Shown: in pieces, positions 1-5,242 of the stretch
How the letters are laid out: each line of letters begins with the position of its first letter
How positions within the stretch are numbered: position 1 is the stretch's first letter
Origin: an uncultured Clostridia bacterium
Lineage (GTDB): Bacteria; Bacillota; Clostridia; Christensenellales; UBA1242
Direction: 5' to 3'
NCBI GenBank assembly: GCA_937900575.1
Contig: CALCEI010000090.1
Coordinates: forward strand, 1-5,558
DNA: 5,558 nucleotides
The notes under the pieces: generated by a model
Database searches by the model: none
The model's input: only the letters and a program-made list of their open reading frames with translations
Told to the model about the DNA's origin: nothing
Position numbers and translations under genes: made by a program

Positions 1-24
1 GGCGCAGTTGTTGAACTTAAATAA
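1..24 (+). CDS. 3' end of an upstream gene (partial)
   Basis: Frame 1 reads G-A-V-V-E-L-K and then TAA at 22-24. A strong intrinsic terminator begins 15 bases later, which supports this being the real 3' end of a forward gene that starts outside the window. Seven residues are too few to identify a product. Another frame (from base 2) stays open until a TAA inside the terminator hairpin, so the frame assignment is likely but not certain. Confidence 0.5.
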   Translation, partial: GAVVELK

Positions 25-38
25 TTTCTTTATGCTTA

Positions 39-68
39 AAAAGACGTCCTAAATTTAGGGCGTTTTTT
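39..68 (+). terminator. Rho-independent terminator of the upstream gene
   Basis: A hairpin pairs bases 39-51 with 56-68 around an AATT loop. The inner arms are CCTA/TAGG, followed by one T-G wobble, ACG/CGT, a G-T wobble and an A-run/T-run. The T-tract at 63-68 is part of the structure. Because of the A-run on the left it could also act in the reverse direction. Confidence 0.8.
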
Positions 69-81
69 GTTGCAATTTTGT

Positions 82-109
82 TTGTAAATTGTGGGTTTTT
101 TGCTAAAAT
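82..109 (+). promoter_or_regulatory. Possible sigma-A promoter for the ComF gene
   Basis: TAAAAT at 104-109 is preceded by TG at 101-102 (extended -10 form), and TTGTAA at 82-87 is a weak -35 with a 16-base spacer. A start site seven bases downstream would fall in the Shine-Dalgarno region at 114-120, which makes the fit awkward. The terminator just upstream implies that the gene needs its own promoter in this short gap, but this exact one is a weak call. Confidence 0.35.
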
Positions 110-113
110 ATTG

Positions 114-120
114 TTAGGAG
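114..120 (+). promoter_or_regulatory. Ribosome binding site deciding the ComF start
   Basis: TTAGGAG lies five bases before the ATG at 126. The reading frame is open from an ATG at 78, but that upstream codon has no Shine-Dalgarno site and would place the ribosome before the likely promoter. The start at 126 is therefore preferred. Confidence 0.75.
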
Positions 121-125
121 CACAT

Positions 126-869
126 ATGGAAAAGAAGGGTTTTTGTTCTTGGCTTTTAAATTTGCTTTTTCCAAAGCACATAAAATGCGTGTTTTGTGGC
201 AAAGAACTTAATGAAAATGCCTATAATGATACTTGTGAAGATTGTTTGAAAGACTTACCTTATATTACATACGCGTGCGCGCGTTGTGGTGGGCCAATAA
301 CTGAAAACAATGATGGCGTTTGCTTGGATTGTAAAATGAATAATTACAATTTTGCCAAAGCAAAAAGTGCCTTGATTTATAAAAACAATGTTGTTAGGGC
401 AGTGCATAAATTTAAATATAACGGCCAAAAATTTTTGTGCGTTCCTTTTGCAAACCTTATGTTTGATGAATTGCTTACTTGGGATGTTGATGTGGATATT
501 GTTACCAATGTTCCAATGTTTAAGAAAAAGGAAAAGGCGCGTAGATACAACCAATCTACCTTGCTTGCCAAAGAAATTGCAACAAAACTTAATGTGCCTT
601 TTGTGGAATTCACTTTTAAAGTTGTGGATAACAGCACACAAACCAAGTTGAGTTATAAAGAAAGGAAAGAAAATGTTAAAGATGTTTATGCCTTTAATAA
701 AGAACATAAAAATGAACTTAAAGGCAAAAGTGTGCTTATTGTTGATGATATTTTTACAACAGGTGCAACAAGTGATGAAATTGCAAAAGTACTTATGAAA
801 GCCGGTGCAAAAGAAGTGAACGTGCTGACCTTGGCACACACCGTTGTGGAAGAAAATAACAAAAAATAG
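126..869 (+). CDS. comF: ComF family protein (zinc-ribbon phosphoribosyltransferase-like)
   Basis: This encodes a 247-residue cytoplasmic protein of the ComF/GntX family, linked in Bacillus and Haemophilus to DNA uptake and otherwise of unsettled biochemical role. The N-terminus carries four Cys pairs: C21/C24 (CVFC), C37/C40 (CEDC), C51/C54 (CARC) and C66/C69 (CLDC), consistent with a double zinc ribbon. The C-terminal half is a type I phosphoribosyltransferase fold with the PRPP-binding signature VLIVDDIFTTGAT at 203-215. The family's conserved patch before it appears as RRYNQSTLLAKEIA at 139-152. The length is normal for the family. The start at 126 is set by TTAGGAG five bases upstream. 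There is no comFA helicase beside it; the gene stands alone between two terminators. The stop codon TAG lies inside the following terminator stem. The family call is firm; a role in competence in this organism is not shown. Confidence 0.93.
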   Translation: MEKKGFCSWLLNLLFPKHIKCVFCGKELNENAYNDTCEDCLKDLPYITYACARCGGPITENNDGVCLDCKMNNYNFAKAKSALIYKNNVVRAVHKFKYNGQKFLCVPFANLMFDELLTWDVDVDIVTNVPMFKKKEKARRYNQSTLLAKEIATKLNVPFVEFTFKVVDNSTQTKLSYKERKENVKDVYAFNKEHKNELKGKSVLIVDDIFTTGATSDEIAKVLMKAGAKEVNVLTLAHTVVEENNKK

Positions 870-891
870 GCAGAGTGTTGCCTATTTTTTT
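861..891 (+). terminator. Rho-independent terminator after the ComF gene
   Basis: A perfect 12-bp stem pairs AAAAAATAGGCA (861-872) with TGCCTATTTTTT (879-890) around the loop GAGTGT. The left arm contains the ComF stop codon (867-869). Its A-run and T-run make it potentially bidirectional. The same 12-base arms recur in the terminator at 3237-3265. Confidence 0.88.
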
Positions 892-900
892 AATTCAATA

Positions 901-929
901 TTGACAACTTTGGAAATATTTTTTATAAT
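901..929 (+). promoter_or_regulatory. Consensus sigma-A promoter for the hydrolase gene
   Basis: TTGACA at 901-906 and TATAAT at 924-929 are exact consensus hexamers separated by the ideal 17 bases. Transcription would start near 936, leaving a 5' leader of only about 17 bases before the ATG at 953. A match this perfect suggests strong constitutive expression. No operator-like repeat is evident. Confidence 0.9.
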
Positions 930-941
930 AAAAATAGGTAT

Positions 942-950
942 GGGAGGTGA
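942..950 (+). promoter_or_regulatory. Ribosome binding site deciding the hydrolase start
   Basis: GGGAGGTGA is a near-perfect complement of the 16S rRNA 3' end and sits just before the ATG at 953. An in-frame GTG at 947 lies inside this site, so it cannot be the start. Confidence 0.85.
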
Positions 951-952
951 AT

Positions 953-1963
953 ATGTTAAAATATGAAGTTCATGAAGCAGACCCAAGCAAGGGCTATAAT
1001 TTTCCTTTCATATTAATTTATCCTAAAAAAATGCAAAAAGATGTAAAAATCTTTGTTGAAGGCAACAATTCTGTAAATTATGTTAAAACGGATAAAGATG
1101 GCAACATTGTTGGATATCAAACTTTTGAAGAACAGCAACAAGACGCTGTGGCTTTTGCCAAGACAATATGCAAAAAAGAAGATGGCAAAACTTTTAATGT
1201 TGCCTATATGTATCAACAACTTAATCAACCTTTGGTTATTCCAATTATTGAAAGATGTGATGCCGAACATGATGATGAATACTATCCACAAATGTTGAGC
1301 AGAAATGTTATGCTGGATAAATCAAGCAAATATGCAAATTTGCCTGAGCAAGTTGTTAACATGGTTAAAGAAGCAAAAAAGATATGTTTAAGTAAAAATC
1401 CAAAGGTGCAAATTGCAGAAAAATCTGGTTTGTGTGGGTTTTCAACTTCCGGAGTTTTTGCAGGCAGAATGTTGTTTGCAGAACCAGAGCATTTTGATGT
1501 GTGTTTATCCATGTGCTCAAATGCCGTGCAACCACTTCCAACAAAGGAATTGTTTGGTGTTGATTTGCCTTATCCTTTGGGCACGGCAGATTATGAAAAA
1601 ATGTTTGGCAAACCTTTTAATATTGGTGAATATCACAAGGCAAAACAAATGTTTTTTGTAGGCGTGGAAGAAGATAACAAAAAGTATGATATTGCAAAAA
1701 ATCCAAGATTGCATGATAGAAGAACAAGAAGCAGATTTAAAAAATTATATGGCGATTTAACAATTCAAGAACGTCAAATTGAAATTGCAAAAATCATGCA
1801 AGAATTGGGCATGGATAACACTGCCAGTTTGGTTGTTCCTGGTGGACACAACTTTGGTGGAAAAAGTAAGTACATTTTAGACTTTGAAAAAATTGTGCTT
1901 TCCAATGGTAAAATGGAAAAATTGCTTGATATATCTTTAAATAACATAGAAAGTTCTTTATAA
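953..1963 (+). CDS. Alpha/beta-hydrolase family protein (GFSxSG type serine hydrolase)
   Basis: This is a 336-residue protein with no signal peptide or membrane segment, so it is probably cytoplasmic. It carries a serine-hydrolase nucleophile elbow GFSTSGVFAGR at 162-172, with Ser164 as predicted nucleophile. A strand then leads into VGVEEDN (236-242), where Glu240 or Asp241 could be the acid. VPGGHNFGG near the C-terminus contains His299. Order and spacing fit a Ser-acid-His triad. LPYPLG and a following D/Y-rich stretch, and a PLVIPIIERCD strand upstream, resemble uncharacterised hydrolases and PHB-depolymerase-like esterases with the GFSxSG elbow; this comparison is from memory. The substrate is unknown; an ester is the default guess. 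It is a single-gene unit with its own consensus promoter and terminator, so context gives no hint of function. The first 50 or so residues do not suggest a separate domain. Confidence 0.75.
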   Translation: MLKYEVHEADPSKGYNFPFILIYPKKMQKDVKIFVEGNNSVNYVKTDKDGNIVGYQTFEEQQQDAVAFAKTICKKEDGKTFNVAYMYQQLNQPLVIPIIERCDAEHDDEYYPQMLSRNVMLDKSSKYANLPEQVVNMVKEAKKICLSKNPKVQIAEKSGLCGFSTSGVFAGRMLFAEPEHFDVCLSMCSNAVQPLPTKELFGVDLPYPLGTADYEKMFGKPFNIGEYHKAKQMFFVGVEEDNKKYDIAKNPRLHDRRTRSRFKKLYGDLTIQERQIEIAKIMQELGMDNTASLVVPGGHNFGGKSKYILDFEKIVLSNGKMEKLLDISLNNIESSL

Positions 1964-1976
1964 AAACGGACAAAAG

Positions 1977-2009
1977 AACACCTTATGTGGATAACCTAAG
2001 GTGTTTTTT
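1977..2009 (+). terminator. Rho-independent terminator after the hydrolase gene
   Basis: AACACCTTA (1977-1985) pairs with TAAGGTGTT (1997-2005) around an 11-base loop, followed by a T-run to 2009. It lies 13 bases after the stop codon. The loop contains TGTGGATAA, the complement of the consensus DnaA box. Confidence 0.85.
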
Positions 2010-2042
2010 ATGTTTTTGCAAAGTTTTTTTTCAAAAACCCCC

Positions 2043-2072
2043 TTGACAAAATGCTTAGGGGAGGGGTATACT
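2043..2072 (+). promoter_or_regulatory. Sigma-A promoter for the DUF4116-like gene
   Basis: TTGACA at 2043-2048 and TATACT at 2067-2072 are separated by 18 bases, giving a start near 2079. The -35 and spacer are flanked by inverted C-rich and G-rich runs (CCCCT at 2039-2043 with AGGGG at 2057-2061; ACCCC at 2037-2041 with GGGGT at 2063-2067) that could be an operator. No regulator is encoded nearby. Confidence 0.82.
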
Positions 2073-2097
2073 ATTACCAAGTTAATAACTTATTATT

Positions 2098-2105
2098 AAG
2101 GAGGG
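2098..2105 (+). promoter_or_regulatory. Ribosome binding site of the DUF4116-like gene
   Basis: AAGGAGGG sits four bases before the ATG at 2110 and is a strong Shine-Dalgarno site. The inverted repeat TTAATAA/TTATTAA (2082-2088 and 2093-2099) overlaps its left edge and could form a weak hairpin in the leader. Confidence 0.8.
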
Positions 2106-2109
2106 ATTT

Positions 2110-3102
2110 ATGGCAAGAGAAATGACAAAAGAAGAGGTTATAAAAAAGTTACAAAAGTCAGAAAGACTTGCTTATGATAAAATTGTAAGCATTGTTCCAG
2201 AACAATATTGGGGAGATGTTGATGTCGTTTTAGAAGCAATGAAGCGTCTTAATGAGTTGATGTACAAAGAAGATTTGCTTGCTAAAGTTGACCCAAAATT
2301 AAAAGAAGATATAGATTTTATTTGTCGTGCTGCAAAATATAACAGTAGTGTTTTAGATAATGTTTCAAATGGAACAGAATTTCTTTTGTCTGCAGTAAAA
2401 AGGCATCCAAGCATTGTTGAGTATTTCACAATAGATAAAGCACTTGCTTTGCAGTTGGTAGAACAAAATTACGAAGTTTATGAGCATCTTCCAGACAAAT
2501 TAAAATCAGACAAAGAAATTGCTTTGCAGGTAGTAGCAGAAAATTACAGCATTTATAATGATCTTCCAAACAAATTAAAATCAGACAAAGAAATTGCTTT
2601 GCAGGTGGTAGCAGAAAATTACAGGATTTATAATGATCTTCCAGACAAATTAAAATCAGACAAAGAAATTGTTTTGTTGTGCATGAAGTTAAATGATAGG
2701 TTCTCAAACATACCAGAAAATTTACGTGCAGATAAGGAAATTGCTTTGGCAACAATAAGAGATAGGGCTTTGTTGTATTGGTGTGGATTTGATTATATAA
2801 AAAGTGATTTAAGAGAAGAGATAAAAAAAGAACTTAATGAAATTACAAAGTTTTCAAATGGCCAAATTAAATTGGCTGAATTAAGTGATGACTTGTTTTT
2901 ATATGATGTTTATGTTAATGAAATTAAAAAAGCAGTTGTTAATGTTTTATATAACACATTTAAAGATAAAGTTGAAACAGAAGATGTTGATATTAAACAC
3001 GCAATGGATAAAAAGATTGCAACTGTTGGCAAAATAATTGATGACAGATGCAGAGAAGCAAAAGCAAAGAAAGAAAAGGAAATTGGCGATTATGAAGTGT
3101 AA
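2110..3102 (+). CDS. DUF4116-like repeat protein, function unknown
   Basis: This is a 330-residue hydrophilic, probably cytoplasmic protein with no signal peptide or membrane segment. Residues about 64-216 consist of helical repeats of 24-25 residues. The clearest units run LQLVEQNYEVYEHLPDKLKS, LQVVAENYSIYNDLPNKLKS and LQVVAENYRIYNDLPDKLKS, each followed by DKEIA or DKEIV. A more diverged unit follows (NDRFSNIPENLRADKEIA). The pattern of SDKEI, an alternating hydrophobic helix and N-Y/A-L-P fits the DUF4116 family, whose function is not established. The N-terminal 60 residues and the charged, Lys/Glu-rich C-terminal 110 residues (helical by eye) match nothing I recognise. The strong promoter and Shine-Dalgarno site argue that it is expressed. 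The 3' end overlaps a small ORF by 11 bases. Repeat arrays of this type may form a solenoid for protein binding, which is a guess. Confidence 0.8.
   Translation: MAREMTKEEVIKKLQKSERLAYDKIVSIVPEQYWGDVDVVLEAMKRLNELMYKEDLLAKVDPKLKEDIDFICRAAKYNSSVLDNVSNGTEFLLSAVKRHPSIVEYFTIDKALALQLVEQNYEVYEHLPDKLKSDKEIALQVVAENYSIYNDLPNKLKSDKEIALQVVAENYRIYNDLPDKLKSDKEIVLLCMKLNDRFSNIPENLRADKEIALATIRDRALLYWCGFDYIKSDLREEIKKELNEITKFSNGQIKLAELSDDLFLYDVYVNEIKKAVVNVLYNTFKDKVETEDVDIKHAMDKKIATVGKIIDDRCREAKAKKEKEIGDYEV
2413..2671 (+). repeat. In-frame 75-bp tandem repeats within the DUF4116-like gene
   Basis: Two full units at 2488-2562 and 2563-2637 differ at only three of 75 bases by eye. A third unit begins at 2638 and stays nearly identical for about 34 bases (to 2671). 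A diverged copy with the same 75-base spacing precedes them at 2413-2487 (GCTTTGCAG at 2446 and again at 2521). Each unit encodes 25 residues, so copy-number change would keep the frame. The near identity of the central units suggests recent duplication or gene conversion. Confidence 0.92.
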
Positions 3103-3238
3103 TTTAAAAGAATACATCGCTTTAAAACTTGATTATGAAATGCTTAAAAACAGCGATTTGCATAAAACAAATCTTAAGGAATACATTTCCAAGTTGTTGG
3201 ATATGGAAATTAAATTAAGACAATTTAAGTTTAATTAA
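3092..3238 (+). CDS. Small coupled ORF of unknown function (48 aa)
   Basis: The ATG at 3092 lies 11 bases before the end of the DUF4116-like gene in another frame, a typical arrangement for translational coupling. AAAAGGA at 3074-3080 is a modest Shine-Dalgarno candidate 11 bases upstream. The same frame is open further back (ATG at 3041), but that would overlap the upstream gene by over 60 bases and add only a Lys/Arg-rich stretch that mirrors the other frame. The 48-residue product is rich in Leu, Lys, Glu and Tyr, probably two helices. It has an internal near-repeat: NLKEYIALKLDYEML and, 24 residues later, NLKEYISKLLDMEIKL. It ends directly at the terminator. I do not recognise the family; the tight overlap suggests a partner of the upstream protein (inference). 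Confidence 0.6.
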   Translation: MKCNLKEYIALKLDYEMLKNSDLHKTNLKEYISKLLDMEIKLRQFKFN

Positions 3239-3265
3239 AAAATAGGCAGAAATGCCTATTTTTTT
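3237..3265. terminator. Bidirectional terminator between convergent genes
   Basis: A perfect 12-bp stem, AAAAAATAGGCA (3237-3248) with TGCCTATTTTTT (3253-3264), closes on a GAAA tetraloop. It has a T-run on the forward strand and, from the A-run, a T-run on the reverse strand. It begins in the stop codon of the forward small ORF and touches the stop codon of the reverse recD2 (3264-3266), so it can end both transcripts. Its arms are identical to those at 861-890. Confidence 0.9.
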
Positions 3266-4658
3266 ATTCGGTTTTGTTAAATTCGGCCAAGATGAAATCT
3301 TTAAGCATGGTGTAACGTTTTGCCGTATAGTTATTGTGAATCATGCATGCCAAAACTTGTTTGTTACCCACCAAAACAACTGCCTTTTTTGCACGGGTTA
3401 TTGCCGTATAAAGCAAATTCCTTGTTACAATAATTGGAGCACCCGGAACGAGTGCAATAACAACACAATCAAACTCACTGCCTTGGCTTTTGTGCACAGT
3501 TATGGCATAAGCCAAAGTAAGTTCACTTAAATTTGTGCGTTCGTATTTGCAAATTTTTCCATCATCAAAACTTACTGTTGTTTCATATGTTTCTGGCTCT
3601 ATGTGAGTGATGTACCCAATGTCGCCATTAAACACACCTGTTCCTTCTTGATACATGCCGTTGGGTTCATATTTTGTGTATGGCTGTTGATAGTCATTAA
3701 CAATTTGCATAACTTTATCCCCAACATGGAATTTTGCAAAGTCAACAGTTAATTCAACACCAGAGAAATGTGGATTTATTGTCATTTGAAGGCGTCTATT
3801 AAGGTTATCAATTCCACATGGACCTGCCTTCATTGGTGCAAGCACTTGAATATCTTGTGCCTTTATGTTGAAATAGTTTGGAAGCCTTGTTGTTACAAGG
3901 TCCACAATGGTTTCGGCATTTGAACTTAAATCTTTGCCTGCTTCATAAAAGAAATCCTTGCTTGTGTTATCAATAACCGGCATATGTCCACTGTTTATTA
4001 AGTGTGCATTGCTTACAATTAAACTGCTATCTTCTTGCCTATAAATGTTGATAAGTTCGGTTGTGTGGATTTTTTTACATTCAATAAGGTCTTTAAGCAC
4101 ATTTCCAGCACCAACACTTGGCAATTGGTCTTTATCCCCAACCAAAATAAGTTTTGTGGTGGAACGCAAGGCCTTTAATAAGTGATAAAACAAGGTTACA
4201 TCAACCATACTTGTTTCATCAACAATAACAACATCAGCATCAAGTGGGTTATTTTCATTTCTGTGGAAGAAACCTGCATCTTCGGTTGGATTCATTTCAA
4301 GCGCCCTGTGGATTGTTTTTGCTTCCACACCACTGCTTTCTGTAAGGCGTTTTGCAGCCCTGCCTGTTGGTGCACACAACAAAACTTTTTTTTGTTGGTC
4401 TTTTAACATTTCCAAAATGCAACGCACAATGGTTGTTTTACCTGTGCCTGGGCCACCTGTGATTATTGAAACGCCTTTTGTAACCCCTGCAAGCACAGCG
4501 TCAGTTTGTTCGCCATTAAGTTGAATTTTGTGCAAACGTTGATAATGATTTACGCCATCAAGGAAATTAAATTTTTCATCAAATTTTTCAAAATAAGACG
4601 CGTATGCTCCAAAATTTAGGGTATTTTGGTTTGTTTGTCGGTTCTTTCTTGGCGTCAA
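3264..4658 (-). CDS. recD2: RecD2-type ATP-dependent DNA helicase, 5'-truncated
   Basis: This is a superfamily 1B 5'-to-3' DNA helicase of the RecD2/YrrC type. Motifs appear in order: I GGPGTGKTT (68-76, Lys74 for ATP), Ia APTGRAAKRL (96-105), II VDETSMVD (146-153), III VGDKDQLPSVGAGNVL (173-188), IV YRQ (206-208) with IVSNAHLINSG after it, a GVFNGDIG patch (341-348), and the UvrD-like C-terminal end VHKSQGSEFD (388-397) with AITRAKKAV (419-427). Family members are usually about 720-850 residues. Here only 464 are possible, so the N-terminal domain of several hundred residues is missing. The nominal ATG at 4658 has no ribosome site, and about its first 18 codons are the antisense of the yqaA gene. 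True recD2 sequence probably begins near 4600. No promoter is seen. It is either a broken gene or one cut by a misassembly; motor activity without its N-terminus is doubtful. Confidence 0.85.
   Translation of the reverse strand: MTPRKNRQTNQNTLNFGAYASYFEKFDEKFNFLDGVNHYQRLHKIQLNGEQTDAVLAGVTKGVSIITGGPGTGKTTIVRCILEMLKDQQKKVLLCAPTGRAAKRLTESSGVEAKTIHRALEMNPTEDAGFFHRNENNPLDADVVIVDETSMVDVTLFYHLLKALRSTTKLILVGDKDQLPSVGAGNVLKDLIECKKIHTTELINIYRQEDSSLIVSNAHLINSGHMPVIDNTSKDFFYEAGKDLSSNAETIVDLVTTRLPNYFNIKAQDIQVLAPMKAGPCGIDNLNRRLQMTINPHFSGVELTVDFAKFHVGDKVMQIVNDYQQPYTKYEPNGMYQEGTGVFNGDIGYITHIEPETYETTVSFDDGKICKYERTNLSELTLAYAITVHKSQGSEFDCVVIALVPGAPIIVTRNLLYTAITRAKKAVVLVGNKQVLACMIHNNYTAKRYTMLKDFILAEFNKTE
4595..4610. 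other. Probable junction between two unrelated DNA segments
   Basis: Reverse recD2 coding sequence stops making sense here, and a forward yqaA-like gene begins at its very first residues with no intergenic space, promoter, ribosome site or terminator. The palindrome ACGCGT occurs at 4598-4603. To the left, forward genes have strong Shine-Dalgarno sites; to the right they have none. No direct repeat, inverted repeat or transposase is visible at the point. Either an illegitimate recombination/deletion or an assembly chimera would explain it. Confidence 0.5.
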
Positions 4659-5053
4659 CCATTGTTCCGTTTAGTGCTGATGCGCTTTTGATTGGGTGTT
4701 TGGTTGCTGGATTGAATACGTTTACTTGTTTGATAGTTGCGACAGTAGGAAATTGGATAGGAGGGTTAACGTCATATCTTATTGGTTGGCTTGGTAATAT
4801 GGAACGCATTGAAAAGTGGTTCAAAATCCGTCCTGAAAAGTTGACACAACAGAAAAAAATAATTGAAAAATGGGGAAGCCTACTCGCGTTTGTTACTTGG
4901 TTACCATTTGTCGGTGATGTGTTTGCTATCGTCTTGGGATTTTATAAAGTTAATTGGAAAATATGTGCGATTTGGATGTTGTTGGGACGTTTTATTCGCT
5001 TCGTATTGTGGGTTTTTGTATGGATAAAATGGAGCGTACAATTGACCTTGTAA
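4604..5053 (+). CDS. yqaA: YqaA-type DedA/VTT family membrane protein
   Basis: This is a small integral inner-membrane protein of 149 residues from the YqaA branch of the DedA/VTT (SNARE-associated) superfamily, whose larger members act in lipid flipping or membrane homeostasis. The function of the YqaA branch is not established. Visible landmarks are an N-terminal re-entrant-type hydrophobic segment with the acidic residue Asp26 (VPFSADALL), GNWIGGLTSYLIGWLG at 49-64, an amphipathic KWFKIRPEKL stretch, then WLPFVGDVFAIVLGFYKV at 99-116 and a final hydrophobic segment at about 120-145 with GRFIRF. The length matches the family (about 140-150). The ATG at 4604 is the only ATG available, but no Shine-Dalgarno site precedes it and the upstream DNA is antisense recD2. 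A few native N-terminal residues may therefore have been lost at the junction. The sequence style resembles Bacteroidota homologues more than Bacillota ones (recollection, not a search). Confidence 0.85.
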   Translation: MLQNLGYFGLFVGSFLASTIVPFSADALLIGCLVAGLNTFTCLIVATVGNWIGGLTSYLIGWLGNMERIEKWFKIRPEKLTQQKKIIEKWGSLLAFVTWLPFVGDVFAIVLGFYKVNWKICAIWMLLGRFIRFVLWVFVWIKWSVQLTL

Positions 5054-5124
5054 ACATTATGGAAATCAAACTGAAAACTGACTATTGGTATATAATTCCA
5101 AATGATTGTGCTACCAATTTGTAT

Positions 5125-5154
5125 ATTGTTTCCCACAAAATTATAGTATCTTTG
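5125..5154 (+). promoter_or_regulatory. Possible Bacteroidota-type promoter upstream of the adenylation gene
   Basis: TATCTTTG at 5147-5154 fits the Bacteroidota -7 element TAnnTTTG, and ATTG at 5125-5128 could be the -33 element with an 18-base spacer. It would start transcription near 5160, leaving about 80 bases of AT-rich leader before the ATG at 5243. No canonical sigma-A pair is better in the 5054-5242 gap. The rest of that gap shows only a short CTATT/AATAG hairpin at 5170-5181 and no convincing terminator for the gene before it. Confidence 0.35.
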
Positions 5155-5242
5155 TTGTAAGGCCTTTTTCTATTGAAATAGTCCTTTATTGTATGAATAA
5201 TAGAATAGGCTAAGAAAAATTTTTTATTGAAAATAAGATTTT

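Noticed and set aside
78..125. Upstream ATG for the ComF protein
   Set aside because: No ribosome site precedes it, while ATG at 126 has TTAGGAG five bases upstream and gives the normal family N-terminus.
255..839. A 194-codon open frame on the reverse strand across the ComF gene
   Set aside because: It is antisense to a gene with clear zinc-ribbon and PRPP motifs, is rich in Phe, Ile, Cys and His as shadow frames are, and has no ribosome site.
947..952. Upstream GTG start for the hydrolase
   Set aside because: It falls inside the Shine-Dalgarno sequence; ATG at 953 is correctly spaced.
2012..2038. Inverted repeat GTTTTTG/CAAAAAC upstream of the second promoter
   Set aside because: The arms are simple A/T runs with a 13-base loop and are expected by chance in this AT-rich gap.
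2413..2671. Tandem repeats as a CRISPR array
   Set aside because: The units are contiguous with no unique spacers and lie in frame within a protein-coding gene.
2426..2755. A 109-codon reverse-strand frame with a repeated KQFLCLILICLEDHYK-like segment
   Set aside because: The repeats are just the antisense of the 75-bp units of the DUF4116-like gene; no start signal supports it.
3092..3238. The 48-residue ORF as a Spo0E-like phosphatase
   Set aside because: Size and helical character fit, but the S-x-E-L-D signature of that family is absent.
3252..3530. A 92-codon forward frame over the 3' end of recD2
   Set aside because: It is antisense to conserved helicase motif VI and begins inside the terminator loop.
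5059..5160. A 33-codon frame downstream of yqaA
   Set aside because: It has no ribosome site, no recognisable composition or motif, and overlaps the candidate promoter; it looks like chance.
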